Part shown: positions 35,047-43,501 of the stretch, in pieces
Numbering within the stretch: the first letter of the stretch is position 1
How the letters are laid out: each line of letters starts with the position of its first letter
NCBI GenBank assembly: GCA_009797885.1
Contig: WNKP01000001.1
Coordinates: 744,001 to 808,000 of the forward strand
Length of the DNA: 64,000 nt
Source of the DNA: Flavobacteriaceae bacterium GF1
GTDB taxonomy: Bacteria; Bacteroidota; Bacteroidia; Flavobacteriales; Flavobacteriaceae
Direction of reading: 5' to 3'
Notes under the pieces: generated by a model
The model's input: only the letters and a program-made list of their open reading frames with translations
Told to the model about the DNA's origin: nothing
Databases searched by the model: none
Made by a program: the position numbers and the translations under genes

Positions 35047-38000
35047 TCAGTTTTTGTAATGGTACTGGTACTGTTCGATCATATGCCCTGCGGCATCCTC
35101 GATATGTTCCAGTCTATTGAAATTGTCATAGCCATATCCGGTGGTGTACCCCCTTGGATCGGTCCAGCTAAGGATACCCACCAGAGGTAGGTAATCGAAG
35201 GTGGTTATCCTAGCACCTGAAAGGTTGCTTCTGAGCAGACCCTCCTGGGTTGGTGTCAGTCCCTGTAGCCCGGCATGGAAGTCGCTCCCAAAAAGGTTTT
35301 CTATCTGTGTTCGGGTGGCATTCTCTATTTTGGCCACGGGATAGGTCCGGTTATGGCCCCAGATGTAGGAAATGGGCATGCCCCCGGCCCTAGAGACTTC
35401 CAGGGGATTGCCGACACCATCGTAATCCGAATAGACCAACCTGTTCTCCAGACTGCCATTGTTTTTGGAAGTCTGTACATTTTCGGGCCAAATCAGGTTA
35501 CTCGTCCAGTTTTTGAAGTTCGTTCGGGTGGTCATTTTGGATAGCTGTGTTCCGGTTTTACTTTCGGTAATCACTTCCACCTGGACCGGTGCGTTGGGCC
35601 TTGCGGATGTCAGCAGTCCCAATGCCGTGAAAGCCGTGGTGGACAGACCGGAAAGGGAGCTTCGGTTGGAGGGATAATATGTTTTGGTCCTAATAATCGT
35701 TTCATTGCTGCTTTCCCGTTCGGATTCGCTCACCTGGTAATGGTTGGTGTAATCGTAACTGTATGTGGTCTTGTTGGTGACCACCGAACTCCCATCGTAG
35801 GTCCTTTCTTCCGTGGAATGCAGATCCAAGGTCCCCCCGGTCAGGTAAAAGGTCTTAAACTCATTGTATTCATCAGCGTCGTTGAGCGTGCCGTCCTGAT
35901 CCGCAAAGATGATGAAGGACGCCACGTACCGGCTTCGGGTTGCTTCATAAACTTCACCATAATTTGCGCTAACGGACAATGGGGGGGTCATCAGATATGC
36001 TGGGGAACCCACAACATTGCCGTAGCGATACTCGTTCTTGATTTCCTTCAGCAGGGTGTACCCCTTGGTATCCTTTCTAAAAAACTTGGTGTCCAAAGGT
36101 TTCCCCCTTAGCCACTCATTATCGGTGGCCAGGTGGTACGGGAATTTGTAAAATTCCCCAGAGTCCCCGAAAATAGTGAAACGGTGTTCGGTCTTTCCTT
36201 GTCTTCCAGTTTCCCCTACCTCGTATTCAGTAACATATTCATAGCCTTCGTGGTTTCCCTGTTCATAGGTCAGGGGGCTGCCGGGACGTGCGCCATACTT
36301 CCTCCTAAGGATGATCGGGCCCGGCCCTTGGTCCTCCTGAAAATAATAGCTTGGCAATGAAAATACCCTTCCACTGCCAACGCCCGTGACGGGGTCCTTA
36401 TATTCGTACTCCTTTTTTATGGTACCGCCATTGCCATCCTCCAATAGGATACTCTTGATCCTATTTCCCGAGGTAAAAAGCAGTTCGGTACCGCTGGTCC
36501 GATTGCTTATGTTCTCTTTCCAGGATACGAGAATATCGAATGGGTTGGTTAAAATATCGTTGTGGTTGTGGGGTATCTTGGGATTCGGGTCGACCCTAAG
36601 TACATAAGTGCCCGATGAAAGGGTCATGTCCACTCGCTCATTGCTCAGGGTCACATCGGTCTGGGGGCCTATCAACCGTGCCTTATAGGGGCAGGTGACC
36701 GTTGCCTGATGGGTCCCGCAATCGCTTTCCAGCCCTAGCCTGGCGGTAACCTGTGCCGCACCAACGATATTCCCGATGGTAAAAGGTTCCGATTCATAGA
36801 ACGTTTTGTTAAAGCGCGAGGGATGCTTGGCCAGCCCTGCACCTTTTGTTACCGTGGGATTGGTGTCTGGAAACAAAAGGTCCTTAAAATATTGGGGGGG
36901 TACGGCCCGGTTATGTTCATAGGTATAGTTTATGGCCCCCCCTGTGGGCAGTTGTATCTTTGTGAGCATCCCTGCCTGGGATTTTAAGGTATCAACTTCG
37001 CGATTAATGGTTGTTGTTCCGTAATCAAAAAACGTCAAGAACTGCCCATTGTTCTTTCCGTTGTAATATCCCCAGGTGTCCTGGGCATTGGAAAAGCGAT
37101 GGGGCAGTGCTGTACTGTTGTAGAAAAACCGATAGGGGGGCAAGGCGGCTGTGCCCTGTTTGGCGTAAGTCTCCAACGAACTCAGGAAAAGGCGCTTGTG
37201 CGCCCGTAGGTCACAGTTGTCCAAGGCGGGCAGGACATTGGTCGAATTGGCCGAAACATAGGTATGGTTCAGTTTAAGGCGCTTGACCAGTACATTGTTG
37301 AAATCGGTCAGCTGTATCTCTTCCAGCGCGTAGGCATCGTCAAGATCCTCCCTTTCCGTGGTGTCGCTTACAAATTTGATCTTGCCCCGATCAAATAAGA
37401 TTTCAGAGATTTGGTGTTGGACCGGTCTCACTTTCGAGAAATGGGCGCTCACGGCCTTTGTGCCAAAATCCACTTTATCGTAACTTCTCCTACAATATAA
37501 AGGTTGCTCACTGCCATATTTGAACGTTATGGATCTACCGCTCGGCCCGGTAATGTCCATAAGGTACCAGGCCGTATACGCATTAAAGGAACCACTGCCA
37601 GGAGCAGGGGAAAGCGAACCGCCCGAAAAAGTTAGGTTTTGCAAGACGTTCTCTTTGTCCCTTGCCGTTCGTAAAGCATCTTTGGACAGCCCAAAATGGA
37701 GCTTGAACCCATCCGGGGTCACCACTTCCCAGCCGGATATTTCACCCACTGTGCCATTGGCCCAGACCGGACTTATCCTTAAATCGGTAAAATGCTGGAG
37801 GATGGGTAGCTTGGTTCGCTGGTCAAAGATGAATTTTCCGGAATACCCCAAAAAGTTGAACATGAAACTATCCGGATAAAGATCTTGTTCACCCAACAGG
37901 ACACTGTTATATATTCTGGACCGTGTTGTGGCGTCCTCAGTAAAAAAAGTCTGGTAAAAATTGTCCCTGAGGTAGCCTTTGATCCCATTGGGGACATACT

Positions 38001-38319
38001 CATCCGCGGAACCCCGGATCTGTCTGGTAATGGCCCCGCCAAAATCCATAGTCCACCCCAAGCCAATCCTTGATGCAATCTCCTCCACCTGGATGCCCTT
38101 GGCATGGTACCTTAGGACAATAGGTATGGTCTTGCCATCCAGTTCCAGGGTGTGGATGGGAACGGTAATGCTCGGAGTCCCGTTATAATGGGACACAGGT
38201 ACGTCCACATATTTGGCCAGTGCGGTGGCTTCCGGTGAGGGCGGAATGATTTCGGGCAGATCCTGCGCCCAACCAATGGTCACGGTAAGGAGGGTAAGTA
38301 GGCTACATGTTCTTTTCAT
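35047..38319 (-). CDS. Secreted RHS-associated protein (1090 aa)
   Basis: A signal peptide (MKRTCSLLTLLTVTIGWAQ) is followed by the typical start of Bacteroidota RHS partners: SPEATALAKYVDVPVSHYNGTPSITVPIHTL (split motif), then LRYHAKGIQVEEIASRIGLGW. The middle is beta-rich, with GGAINYTYEHN. The last 80 residues have YD-type repeats (YISYIWGHNR-like, GYGYDNFNRLEHIEDAAGH). It precedes the 2210-aa RHS gene on the same strand with a 79-bp gap, so the two probably work together. No enzymatic motif is seen. Confidence 0.85.
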   Translation of the reverse strand: MKRTCSLLTLLTVTIGWAQDLPEIIPPSPEATALAKYVDVPVSHYNGTPSITVPIHTLELDGKTIPIVLRYHAKGIQVEEIASRIGLGWTMDFGGAITRQIRGSADEYVPNGIKGYLRDNFYQTFFTEDATTRSRIYNSVLLGEQDLYPDSFMFNFLGYSGKFIFDQRTKLPILQHFTDLRISPVWANGTVGEISGWEVVTPDGFKLHFGLSKDALRTARDKENVLQNLTFSGGSLSPAPGSGSFNAYTAWYLMDITGPSGRSITFKYGSEQPLYCRRSYDKVDFGTKAVSAHFSKVRPVQHQISEILFDRGKIKFVSDTTEREDLDDAYALEEIQLTDFNNVLVKRLKLNHTYVSANSTNVLPALDNCDLRAHKRLFLSSLETYAKQGTAALPPYRFFYNSTALPHRFSNAQDTWGYYNGKNNGQFLTFFDYGTTTINREVDTLKSQAGMLTKIQLPTGGAINYTYEHNRAVPPQYFKDLLFPDTNPTVTKGAGLAKHPSRFNKTFYESEPFTIGNIVGAAQVTARLGLESDCGTHQATVTCPYKARLIGPQTDVTLSNERVDMTLSSGTYVLRVDPNPKIPHNHNDILTNPFDILVSWKENISNRTSGTELLFTSGNRIKSILLEDGNGGTIKKEYEYKDPVTGVGSGRVFSLPSYYFQEDQGPGPIILRRKYGARPGSPLTYEQGNHEGYEYVTEYEVGETGRQGKTEHRFTIFGDSGEFYKFPYHLATDNEWLRGKPLDTKFFRKDTKGYTLLKEIKNEYRYGNVVGSPAYLMTPPLSVSANYGEVYEATRSRYVASFIIFADQDGTLNDADEYNEFKTFYLTGGTLDLHSTEERTYDGSSVVTNKTTYSYDYTNHYQVSESERESSNETIIRTKTYYPSNRSSLSGLSTTAFTALGLLTSARPNAPVQVEVITESKTGTQLSKMTTRTNFKNWTSNLIWPENVQTSKNNGSLENRLVYSDYDGVGNPLEVSRAGGMPISYIWGHNRTYPVAKIENATRTQIENLFGSDFHAGLQGLTPTQEGLLRSNLSGARITTFDYLPLVGILSWTDPRGYTTGYGYDNFNRLEHIEDAAGHMIEQYQYHYKN

Positions 38320-38447
38320 TGAAATACGTATTTATGGTCATGGTTTTTTTGAAAAGGGGAGGTTTTGGGGAGGGTACCGATGCCCTTGCTATGGGATAAG
38401 ATGTATTGGCACCGGCCTTCCCCAATGGTTTTGTCCATGGTTTTCCA

Positions 38448-38738
38448 TTAGGGCTTTGGGCCTAGCATTTTTCCGTTTCTCGCTACTACGGGCATATTGC
38501 CATTGGACAGGTCCACATTGACAAAATCATCAATGGCAATCCCGAAAAACAGGCATATTTTTTGGATTTTTTGGATAGGTGGGATGGCTTTATAGCGTAC
38601 CCAATTACTGATCGTAGGGACACTTTCGCCAATGGCGATCCCCAACTCCTTCATAAGGATGCCCCTGGTAAAAAGTAACCACCTCAAATTGGTTCTGATG
38701 TAGTTTTCGGGAGGAGTTATTTTCTTGTATCTTGTCAT
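38448..38738 (-). CDS. XRE-family HTH regulator (96 aa)
   Basis: The N-terminal helix-turn-helix of Cro/CI type (about 14-70) has IRTNLRWLLFTRG, MKELGIAIGESVPTISNWVR and IPPIQKIQKICLFFGIAIDDF. The C-terminal tail is short with no sensor domain. It lies upstream of the two RHS genes on the same strand and is divergent from a second XRE gene at 38819, with two direct repeats between them. It may control the RHS genes. Confidence 0.85.
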   Translation of the reverse strand: MTRYKKITPPENYIRTNLRWLLFTRGILMKELGIAIGESVPTISNWVRYKAIPPIQKIQKICLFFGIAIDDFVNVDLSNGNMPVVARNGKMLGPKP

Positions 38739-38782
38739 TCAAATCTTAGATTAACGCTTACAAGATTACGTAATAATTGTGT

Positions 38783-38817
38783 AAATACCTATTTATTGAG
38801 TAGAAAATACCTATTTA
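38783..38817. promoter_or_regulatory. Direct repeats AAATACCTATTTA, operator candidate
   Basis: AAATACCTATTTA occurs at 38783-38795 and 38805-38817, 22 bp from start to start (about two helical turns). They lie in the 80-bp gap between two divergent XRE genes, the second copy ending 1 bp before the TTG start at 38819. This is a plausible shared binding site. Confidence 0.5.
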
Positions 38818-38818
38818 A

Positions 38819-39340
38819 TTGGATATTGATAATAACCTGAAATATAATATTGAGTACATACTTAAGAATCGTAAGCTAACTCAATCTGATTTAGGAAAAT
38901 TGATAGGTTCCAACCAAAGACAGATTAGTAATTGGTTAACGGGCAAGACCAGGGTTCCTATTGAAATGCTGGTGGCGATAGCGGCCAACTTCGATTTAAG
39001 TACGGACAAATTGCTGTTTGACCGTTTGGACAACCCTTATTCCCAAGATGCGGCATTTGAAAAAGCGAACCAGGGGATGTCGGTTTCGGATTATAATGAG
39101 GAGGGACCGGTTTATACTAAAACCGAAGAATCAGAAGCATGGATACTGATTAAAAAATTAGTCCGAGAAAACACTGAATTAAAAAAGAAACTGCCCGAAC
39201 TACTAAGTAATCATTTACACAACGATTTGGTTGAAATAAGTGAAGGACAAAATGTTATTGGGCTCTCATTAAGTAATATTCAATTGGTCCTAGAAGATAT
39301 AAGGACTGCCGTTAGTAAACAAAACAAAGAGTCCAAATAA
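38819..39340 (+). CDS. XRE-family HTH regulator (173 aa)
   Basis: The N-terminal HTH (about 8-65) reads YNIEYILKNRKLTQSDLGKLIGS, NQRQISNWLTGKTRVP and IEMLVAIAANFDLSTDKLLF. A coiled-coil-like C-terminal part (about 105-165) may dimerise. The start is TTG 38819, since the preceding in-frame codon is a stop (TAA). It is divergent from the 96-aa XRE gene across the direct repeats. Confidence 0.85.
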   Translation: MDIDNNLKYNIEYILKNRKLTQSDLGKLIGSNQRQISNWLTGKTRVPIEMLVAIAANFDLSTDKLLFDRLDNPYSQDAAFEKANQGMSVSDYNEEGPVYTKTEESEAWILIKKLVRENTELKKKLPELLSNHLHNDLVEISEGQNVIGLSLSNIQLVLEDIRTAVSKQNKESK

Positions 39341-39365
39341 GAATAATTTTAGTTTTGTTTACCTC

Positions 39366-39542
39366 CTAAGAATTGTTAATATCATCCAAAGCATTAAAGA
39401 CCTTTAGTAAAGATTTATGCATTTCATTGGCAATCTTTTTTTTGAAGCCTTCCATAATTCTTTTTTGGTCATCGATTGAGTATTCTTTTTTTTTCTCAAA
39501 AAAAAGTTGCACCTGCATTAATATGTCAATACCCGGCTTCAT
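39366..39542 (-). CDS. Small soluble protein (58 aa) coupled to membrane protein
   Basis: The frame MKPGIDILMQVQLFFEKKKEY...NALDDINNS has 58 codons. Its ATG overlaps the TGA of the upstream gene as ATGA (39539-39542), the classical coupling. It is helical and charged, with no known family. The opposing plus-strand frame 39373-39606 is less likely because of this overlap. Confidence 0.6.
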   Translation of the reverse strand: MKPGIDILMQVQLFFEKKKEYSIDDQKRIMEGFKKKIANEMHKSLLKVFNALDDINNS

Positions 39543-39967
39543 TTACTCCTATTGTATAAACCATATATGTAAATGCCCGATAGAAAAATCAAAAGAACGA
39601 AGTTGAAAGTTACTTTTACATTAAAATCATTTGTTTGTGTTTTTCGAGCATCAAATAGATATATTAACAATTGATATGTTAACATTGTAATTGGTGCTAG
39701 CATTATCCAGCGATATTTTCTGTTTTTATGCCCCAGAAAAGCAAAAATCCACCCCGATAACGCAAGAATAAAAAGGCTTACTATCCATATCCCAACACGA
39801 AGGGATGAAAAGCCACTAAAACCTTCCATCCCTTTAAAAAAATCAAAATCATGTATGTAGGGCAAAAACGAAACTAAAGCAATTACCCCAATGATAAATG
39901 CTGTTTCATATATCAGTCTCTTTGATTTCTTCGTGTTCAATTGATTCTTCATAAATCTTTTCTTCAT
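39539..39967 (-). CDS. Membrane protein of unknown function (142 aa)
   Basis: Four predicted membrane helices: FIIGVIALVSFLPYI, LRVGIWIVSLFILALSGWIFAFL, WIMLAPITMLTYQLLIYLF and FNFVLLIFLSGIYIYGL. The N-terminus is basic. A second ATG at 39952 is also possible. The gene overlaps the small lipoprotein gene upstream and, by ATGA, the 58-aa gene downstream, forming a three-gene unit. No family is recognised. Confidence 0.7.
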   Translation of the reverse strand: MKKRFMKNQLNTKKSKRLIYETAFIIGVIALVSFLPYIHDFDFFKGMEGFSGFSSLRVGIWIVSLFILALSGWIFAFLGHKNRKYRWIMLAPITMLTYQLLIYLFDARKTQTNDFNVKVTFNFVLLIFLSGIYIYGLYNRSK

Positions 39968-40037
39968 TCTCAGATGTACATGAATACATTGCTGATGACA
40001 AAGCCAAAACTGCGCATGTTAAAATCACTCTTTTCAT
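39906..40037 (-). CDS. Small lipoprotein (43 aa)
   Basis: MKRVILTCAVLALSSAMYSC is a signal peptide with lipobox Cys20, followed by 23 acidic residues (TSENEEKIYEESIEHEEIK). Such short acidic lipoproteins are frequent in flavobacteria. It overlaps the membrane protein start by 62 bp in another frame. The mature peptide is too short for a catalytic role. Confidence 0.6.
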   Translation of the reverse strand: MKRVILTCAVLALSSAMYSCTSENEEKIYEESIEHEEIKETDI

Positions 40038-40601
40038 TTTTCAAGATATTTGAGGTTATTAATAGCCTTAAAACTATCTTGAAATCAGATGGCTAATGAT
40101 ATGTTGTCCAATGAATTATAAAAAAGTTTTCAGACATGAAAACCATAATGTAACAAGTGGCAGACCCGCAATATAAGCGATGTTGGTCGAAAATGCATTA
40201 TAGGAAAACCGTCTTTTTTTTGGGGTTTTCCTACAAGCAACGTTTGTTTCTTACAAAAAGAAGGGGTTCTTTGGGCCAATGGGAACATAAAAAATGGAGC
40301 TCCACTTTACCATCCATTTGATGCATTCCCCTTTGGGGCTGTTTTTATCCCTGTCCCCAATATCCGGATGCAGGGAAAAAGACAAACAATAGCTGTTTGG
40401 AATTGTACTGTCGCTTCGAGCGGAGTCGAGAAGCTTTAAAAATCGTTCGTTTTAATGGGGTCTCGACTTGGCCTGTCTTGAGCGAAGGAAAGATGGGGTT
40501 GTCCAAAAAGTAACTCAAATGTCCATTTGAACACCCACTTGAACGCTACGGGCGGGCACTCAACCCGACAAACACTATTTTTCATAGGGTTTCCCCACAG
40601 C
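40038..40601. other. 564-bp gene-free region with hairpin and palindromic repeats
   Basis: No gene is convincing. A 10-bp inverted repeat TAGGAAAACC/GGTTTTCCTA (40201-40210 and 40224-40233) has a T-rich loop. TCGCTTCGAGCGGAGTCGAG (40411-40430) and TCTCGACTTGGCCTGTCTTG (40461-40480), followed by AGCGAAGG, are imperfectly complementary and resemble a repeat common in flavobacterial intergenic DNA. Confidence 0.5.
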
Positions 40602-42431
40602 CTACAGATCAAAATCGAAGACCTTGCCCAGGTATACCAGTTTGCTCCCTTCTTTTATTTCCGCCATTTCCGTGCTGAATGAAGGGACAATTTCCAAATT
40701 GCCATTGGGCATTTTCAAAAAAACGGGGATGATGTCCTCATCGGTCCTCGTCATATCGATCAATGTCCTGTAATGCTCCAAATCCTTTATTCCCACTTCA
40801 TTTATGGAAGGATATTTCCGGGCGGTTTCCGAGAGCCGCGCAAAATCGGCCGTATAGGAAAACACGCCATCTTTTGCATTGTTTTCGGAATCGTTCATTT
40901 CATCCGTATCCACCAGCCTAAAGGAGCCATTTTCCCCAAATTGATTTCTGAATTTGTCAATGGCAAAACGGTTAATTTCCGAGTTTCCCGTCAAGGCCAT
41001 TAAATACCCCACATCGTTCAACTCAATATTATCGGTAAGGGTGTCGGAATACACGTTTGCCGAAAAAGCCTCCAAACCTAGCCGTTTGGACTTTTCCACA
41101 TTGGCTTCGTTGTTGTCTATCAACACCACATGGCGGTCATTGTTCTTTAAATAGTTGGCTATCAAGCGGGATACCTTGGAAGCCCCTATAATCAAAATAC
41201 CTTCCGATTTGGTGAGGAATACCCCAATAAGTTTTGAAAACAGCCTTGCCGTAGTGGCATTAAAAAGCACCGTGCCCAAGACGATCATAAAAACCAGGGG
41301 CGTAATGTATTCTGCACCGGGCTCTCCCTTGGCCAATAGCTTGGAACCAAAAAGGGAGGCGATTCCAGCAGCTACAATACCCCTTGGCCCCACCCAACCA
41401 ATAAACAGTTTTTCATTGAGCTTTAAGCCCGAACCCTGGGTACTCAATAAGACCCCTAAAGGACGGATCAAAAAGACGACGATCAAAAATAGCCAGGCCG
41501 TATCCCATGTTTTCAAAAGTTCCAAATCGCTCACATTGATGTTGGCGGCCAGAAGAATAAAAAGAATGGAAATCAACAGGACACTCAATGATTCCTTAAA
41601 ATAAAGTAGTTCGTTTAGGTTGGGAAGGTTCATATTTCCGAGGACCATTCCCATGACCACCACGGCTAGCAGGCCGGATTCGTGCGCAAAAACGTCCGAT
41701 TCCACAAAAACCAACAACACCACGGAAAGGGAGACCACATTCATTAAATAATGGGGAATCAAATCCTTTTTGATGGCAAAGGCCAATGCATGGGCAAACG
41801 TAAAACCAAAAGTGGTTCCAAAGAGCAGGATCTTTCCAAATTCAATCAGGGCGGTCTGCGTAAAGGCACTGCCCTCCCCAACACTAATAAATTCAAATAC
41901 CAATACGGCAACCAGGGCGCCAATGGGATCGATCAGAATCCCTTCCCATTTCAAAACGGTGGAGACGTCCTTTTTTAAGGGGATGTTTCTAAGGATGGGC
42001 GTAATTACGGTGGGCCCCGTAACAATGATCAGTGACGAAAACAAAAAGGAAAGTTGCCAGGAAAGGTCAAAAATGTAATGGGCGGCCACCCCTGCACCAA
42101 AGAAGGTCACAATGGACCCAACGGTAATAAGTTTGGTAATCACAGGGCCAACATTGGCAATTTCGGCACGTTTTAACGTAAGCCCGCCTTCAAAAAGTAT
42201 GATACTAATGGCCAGGGAAACAAAATAATACAGTCCCTCCCCTGGAAAAAGTCCTTTTTCCCCATTCCAAATGGGTTCAATCAGTTTACTGCCATCATCC
42301 GTGTATAAGGTTGCAATCGGGCCGACCATCAAACCAATGAGAATCAGCGGTAAGATTGCAGGCAGTTTCAATCGCCATGCCACCCACTGCGCAATGATTC
42401 CCAAAATAATGATTCCTGCCAGTTCTAACAT
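40602..42431 (-). CDS. Cation:proton antiporter (CPA type) with TrkA-like C-terminus
   Basis: A 609-aa inner-membrane protein. The Na+/H+ exchanger domain (about 1-400) has 12 or so helices. Examples are ISIILFEGGLTL and the ion-binding region FSSLIIVTGPTVITPIL with EGILIDPIGALVAVLV (Asp), then FIGWVGPRGIVAAGIASLF. A Rossmann-like TrkA_N domain (about 410-520) starts GILIIGASKVSRLIANYL and includes VVLIDNNEANV. A TrkA_C-like end follows. Function: monovalent cation and pH homeostasis. It is alone on the minus strand, divergent from the MBL gene. Confidence 0.92.
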   Translation of the reverse strand: MLELAGIIILGIIAQWVAWRLKLPAILPLILIGLMVGPIATLYTDDGSKLIEPIWNGEKGLFPGEGLYYFVSLAISIILFEGGLTLKRAEIANVGPVITKLITVGSIVTFFGAGVAAHYIFDLSWQLSFLFSSLIIVTGPTVITPILRNIPLKKDVSTVLKWEGILIDPIGALVAVLVFEFISVGEGSAFTQTALIEFGKILLFGTTFGFTFAHALAFAIKKDLIPHYLMNVVSLSVVLLVFVESDVFAHESGLLAVVVMGMVLGNMNLPNLNELLYFKESLSVLLISILFILLAANINVSDLELLKTWDTAWLFLIVVFLIRPLGVLLSTQGSGLKLNEKLFIGWVGPRGIVAAGIASLFGSKLLAKGEPGAEYITPLVFMIVLGTVLFNATTARLFSKLIGVFLTKSEGILIIGASKVSRLIANYLKNNDRHVVLIDNNEANVEKSKRLGLEAFSANVYSDTLTDNIELNDVGYLMALTGNSEINRFAIDKFRNQFGENGSFRLVDTDEMNDSENNAKDGVFSYTADFARLSETARKYPSINEVGIKDLEHYRTLIDMTRTDEDIIPVFLKMPNGNLEIVPSFSTEMAEIKEGSKLVYLGKVFDFDL

Positions 42432-42616
42432 CCGAGCTTTTTTCGGAAAAATAGGACTTTTATTTCAGAATATTGGGCCTTTTTGCGCCTTTGGTCACAC
42501 CTATTGCACCCCAACACTTCATTTTGGCCGACTTTTGTTAAAAATGGGCTAATAATTCCATGTTTTTAAGGTAGTTATAGTGCTGTTTCTTATTTTGGGC
42601 GACCTTAATTTTTTTG

Positions 42617-43477
42617 ATGACCCTTTATCCCGTAGAAACTGGAAATTTTAAGTTGGATGGTGGCGCCATGTTTGGCGTGGTTCCCAAAACAATATGGACC
42701 AAAACAAACCCTGCTGATAGTAATAACTTGATTGACATGGCTGCCAGAAGCCTGTTGATCGAGGATGGCGATAAGTTGATTCTGGTGGACACAGGCCTCG
42801 GAAACAAACAGTCCGAAAAGTTTTTTGGCTACTATTACCTTTGGGGGGACCATAATTTGGATGATTCCCTTAAAAAAATCGGGTTCCACCGTGACGATAT
42901 CACGGATGTCTTTATGACCCATCTGCATTTTGACCATTGTGGGGGCAGCATCCAATGGAACAAAGACAGAACTGGATACGAACCTGCCTTTAAAAACGCC
43001 CGATTTTGGACCAATGCCGAGCACTGGGCTTGGGCCACCAAGCCAAATGCCCGGGAAAAGGCCTCATTTTTTAAGGAAAACCTATATCCCATGCAGGAAA
43101 GTGGGCAACTTCGCTTTATTGAGCGGGGCACCTCCAATTATGTGGCGGAATCAGAACTGGGCTTTGGCATTCTTTTTGCAGATGGACATACGGAAAAACA
43201 AATGTTGCCCCATATAAAGTATCAGGGAAAAACCATTGTCTTTACCGCGGATCTGCTTCCTACGGTCGGACATATTCCCCTACCCTATGTGATGGGCTAC
43301 GATACCAGACCTTTGCTCACCCTGACCGAAAAATCCGTTTTTCTTGAGAAAGCGGTTGAAGAACAGTACATTTTGTTTTTTGAACATGATGCACACAATG
43401 AACTCTGTACGTTAAAAGCAACGGAAAAGGGAGCTCGGCTAGACCAACTCTTTTCCTTTGAGGAACTTTTTACCTAA
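42617..43477 (+). CDS. MBL-fold metallo-hydrolase
   Basis: A 286-aa enzyme of the metallo-beta-lactamase fold. The zinc motif is MTHLHFDHCGG (HxHxDH), with other ligands in NAEHWAWA, FADGHTEKQML and the final His at FFEHDAHN. No signal peptide. The ATG at 42617 follows a TTG directly. It resembles quorum-quenching or general MBL hydrolases, with unknown substrate. The next gene starts 24 bp after its stop, probably one operon with the S8 and M1 peptidases. Confidence 0.9.
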   Translation: MTLYPVETGNFKLDGGAMFGVVPKTIWTKTNPADSNNLIDMAARSLLIEDGDKLILVDTGLGNKQSEKFFGYYYLWGDHNLDDSLKKIGFHRDDITDVFMTHLHFDHCGGSIQWNKDRTGYEPAFKNARFWTNAEHWAWATKPNAREKASFFKENLYPMQESGQLRFIERGTSNYVAESELGFGILFADGHTEKQMLPHIKYQGKTIVFTADLLPTVGHIPLPYVMGYDTRPLLTLTEKSVFLEKAVEEQYILFFEHDAHNELCTLKATEKGARLDQLFSFEELFT

Positions 43478-43501
43478 TAAACCCTAAAAAAAATCAGTTT
43501 G

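Noticed and set aside
39373-39606. Plus-strand frame of 77 codons
   Set aside because: The minus strand carries a 58-codon frame coupled by ATGA to its upstream gene, which is better supported.
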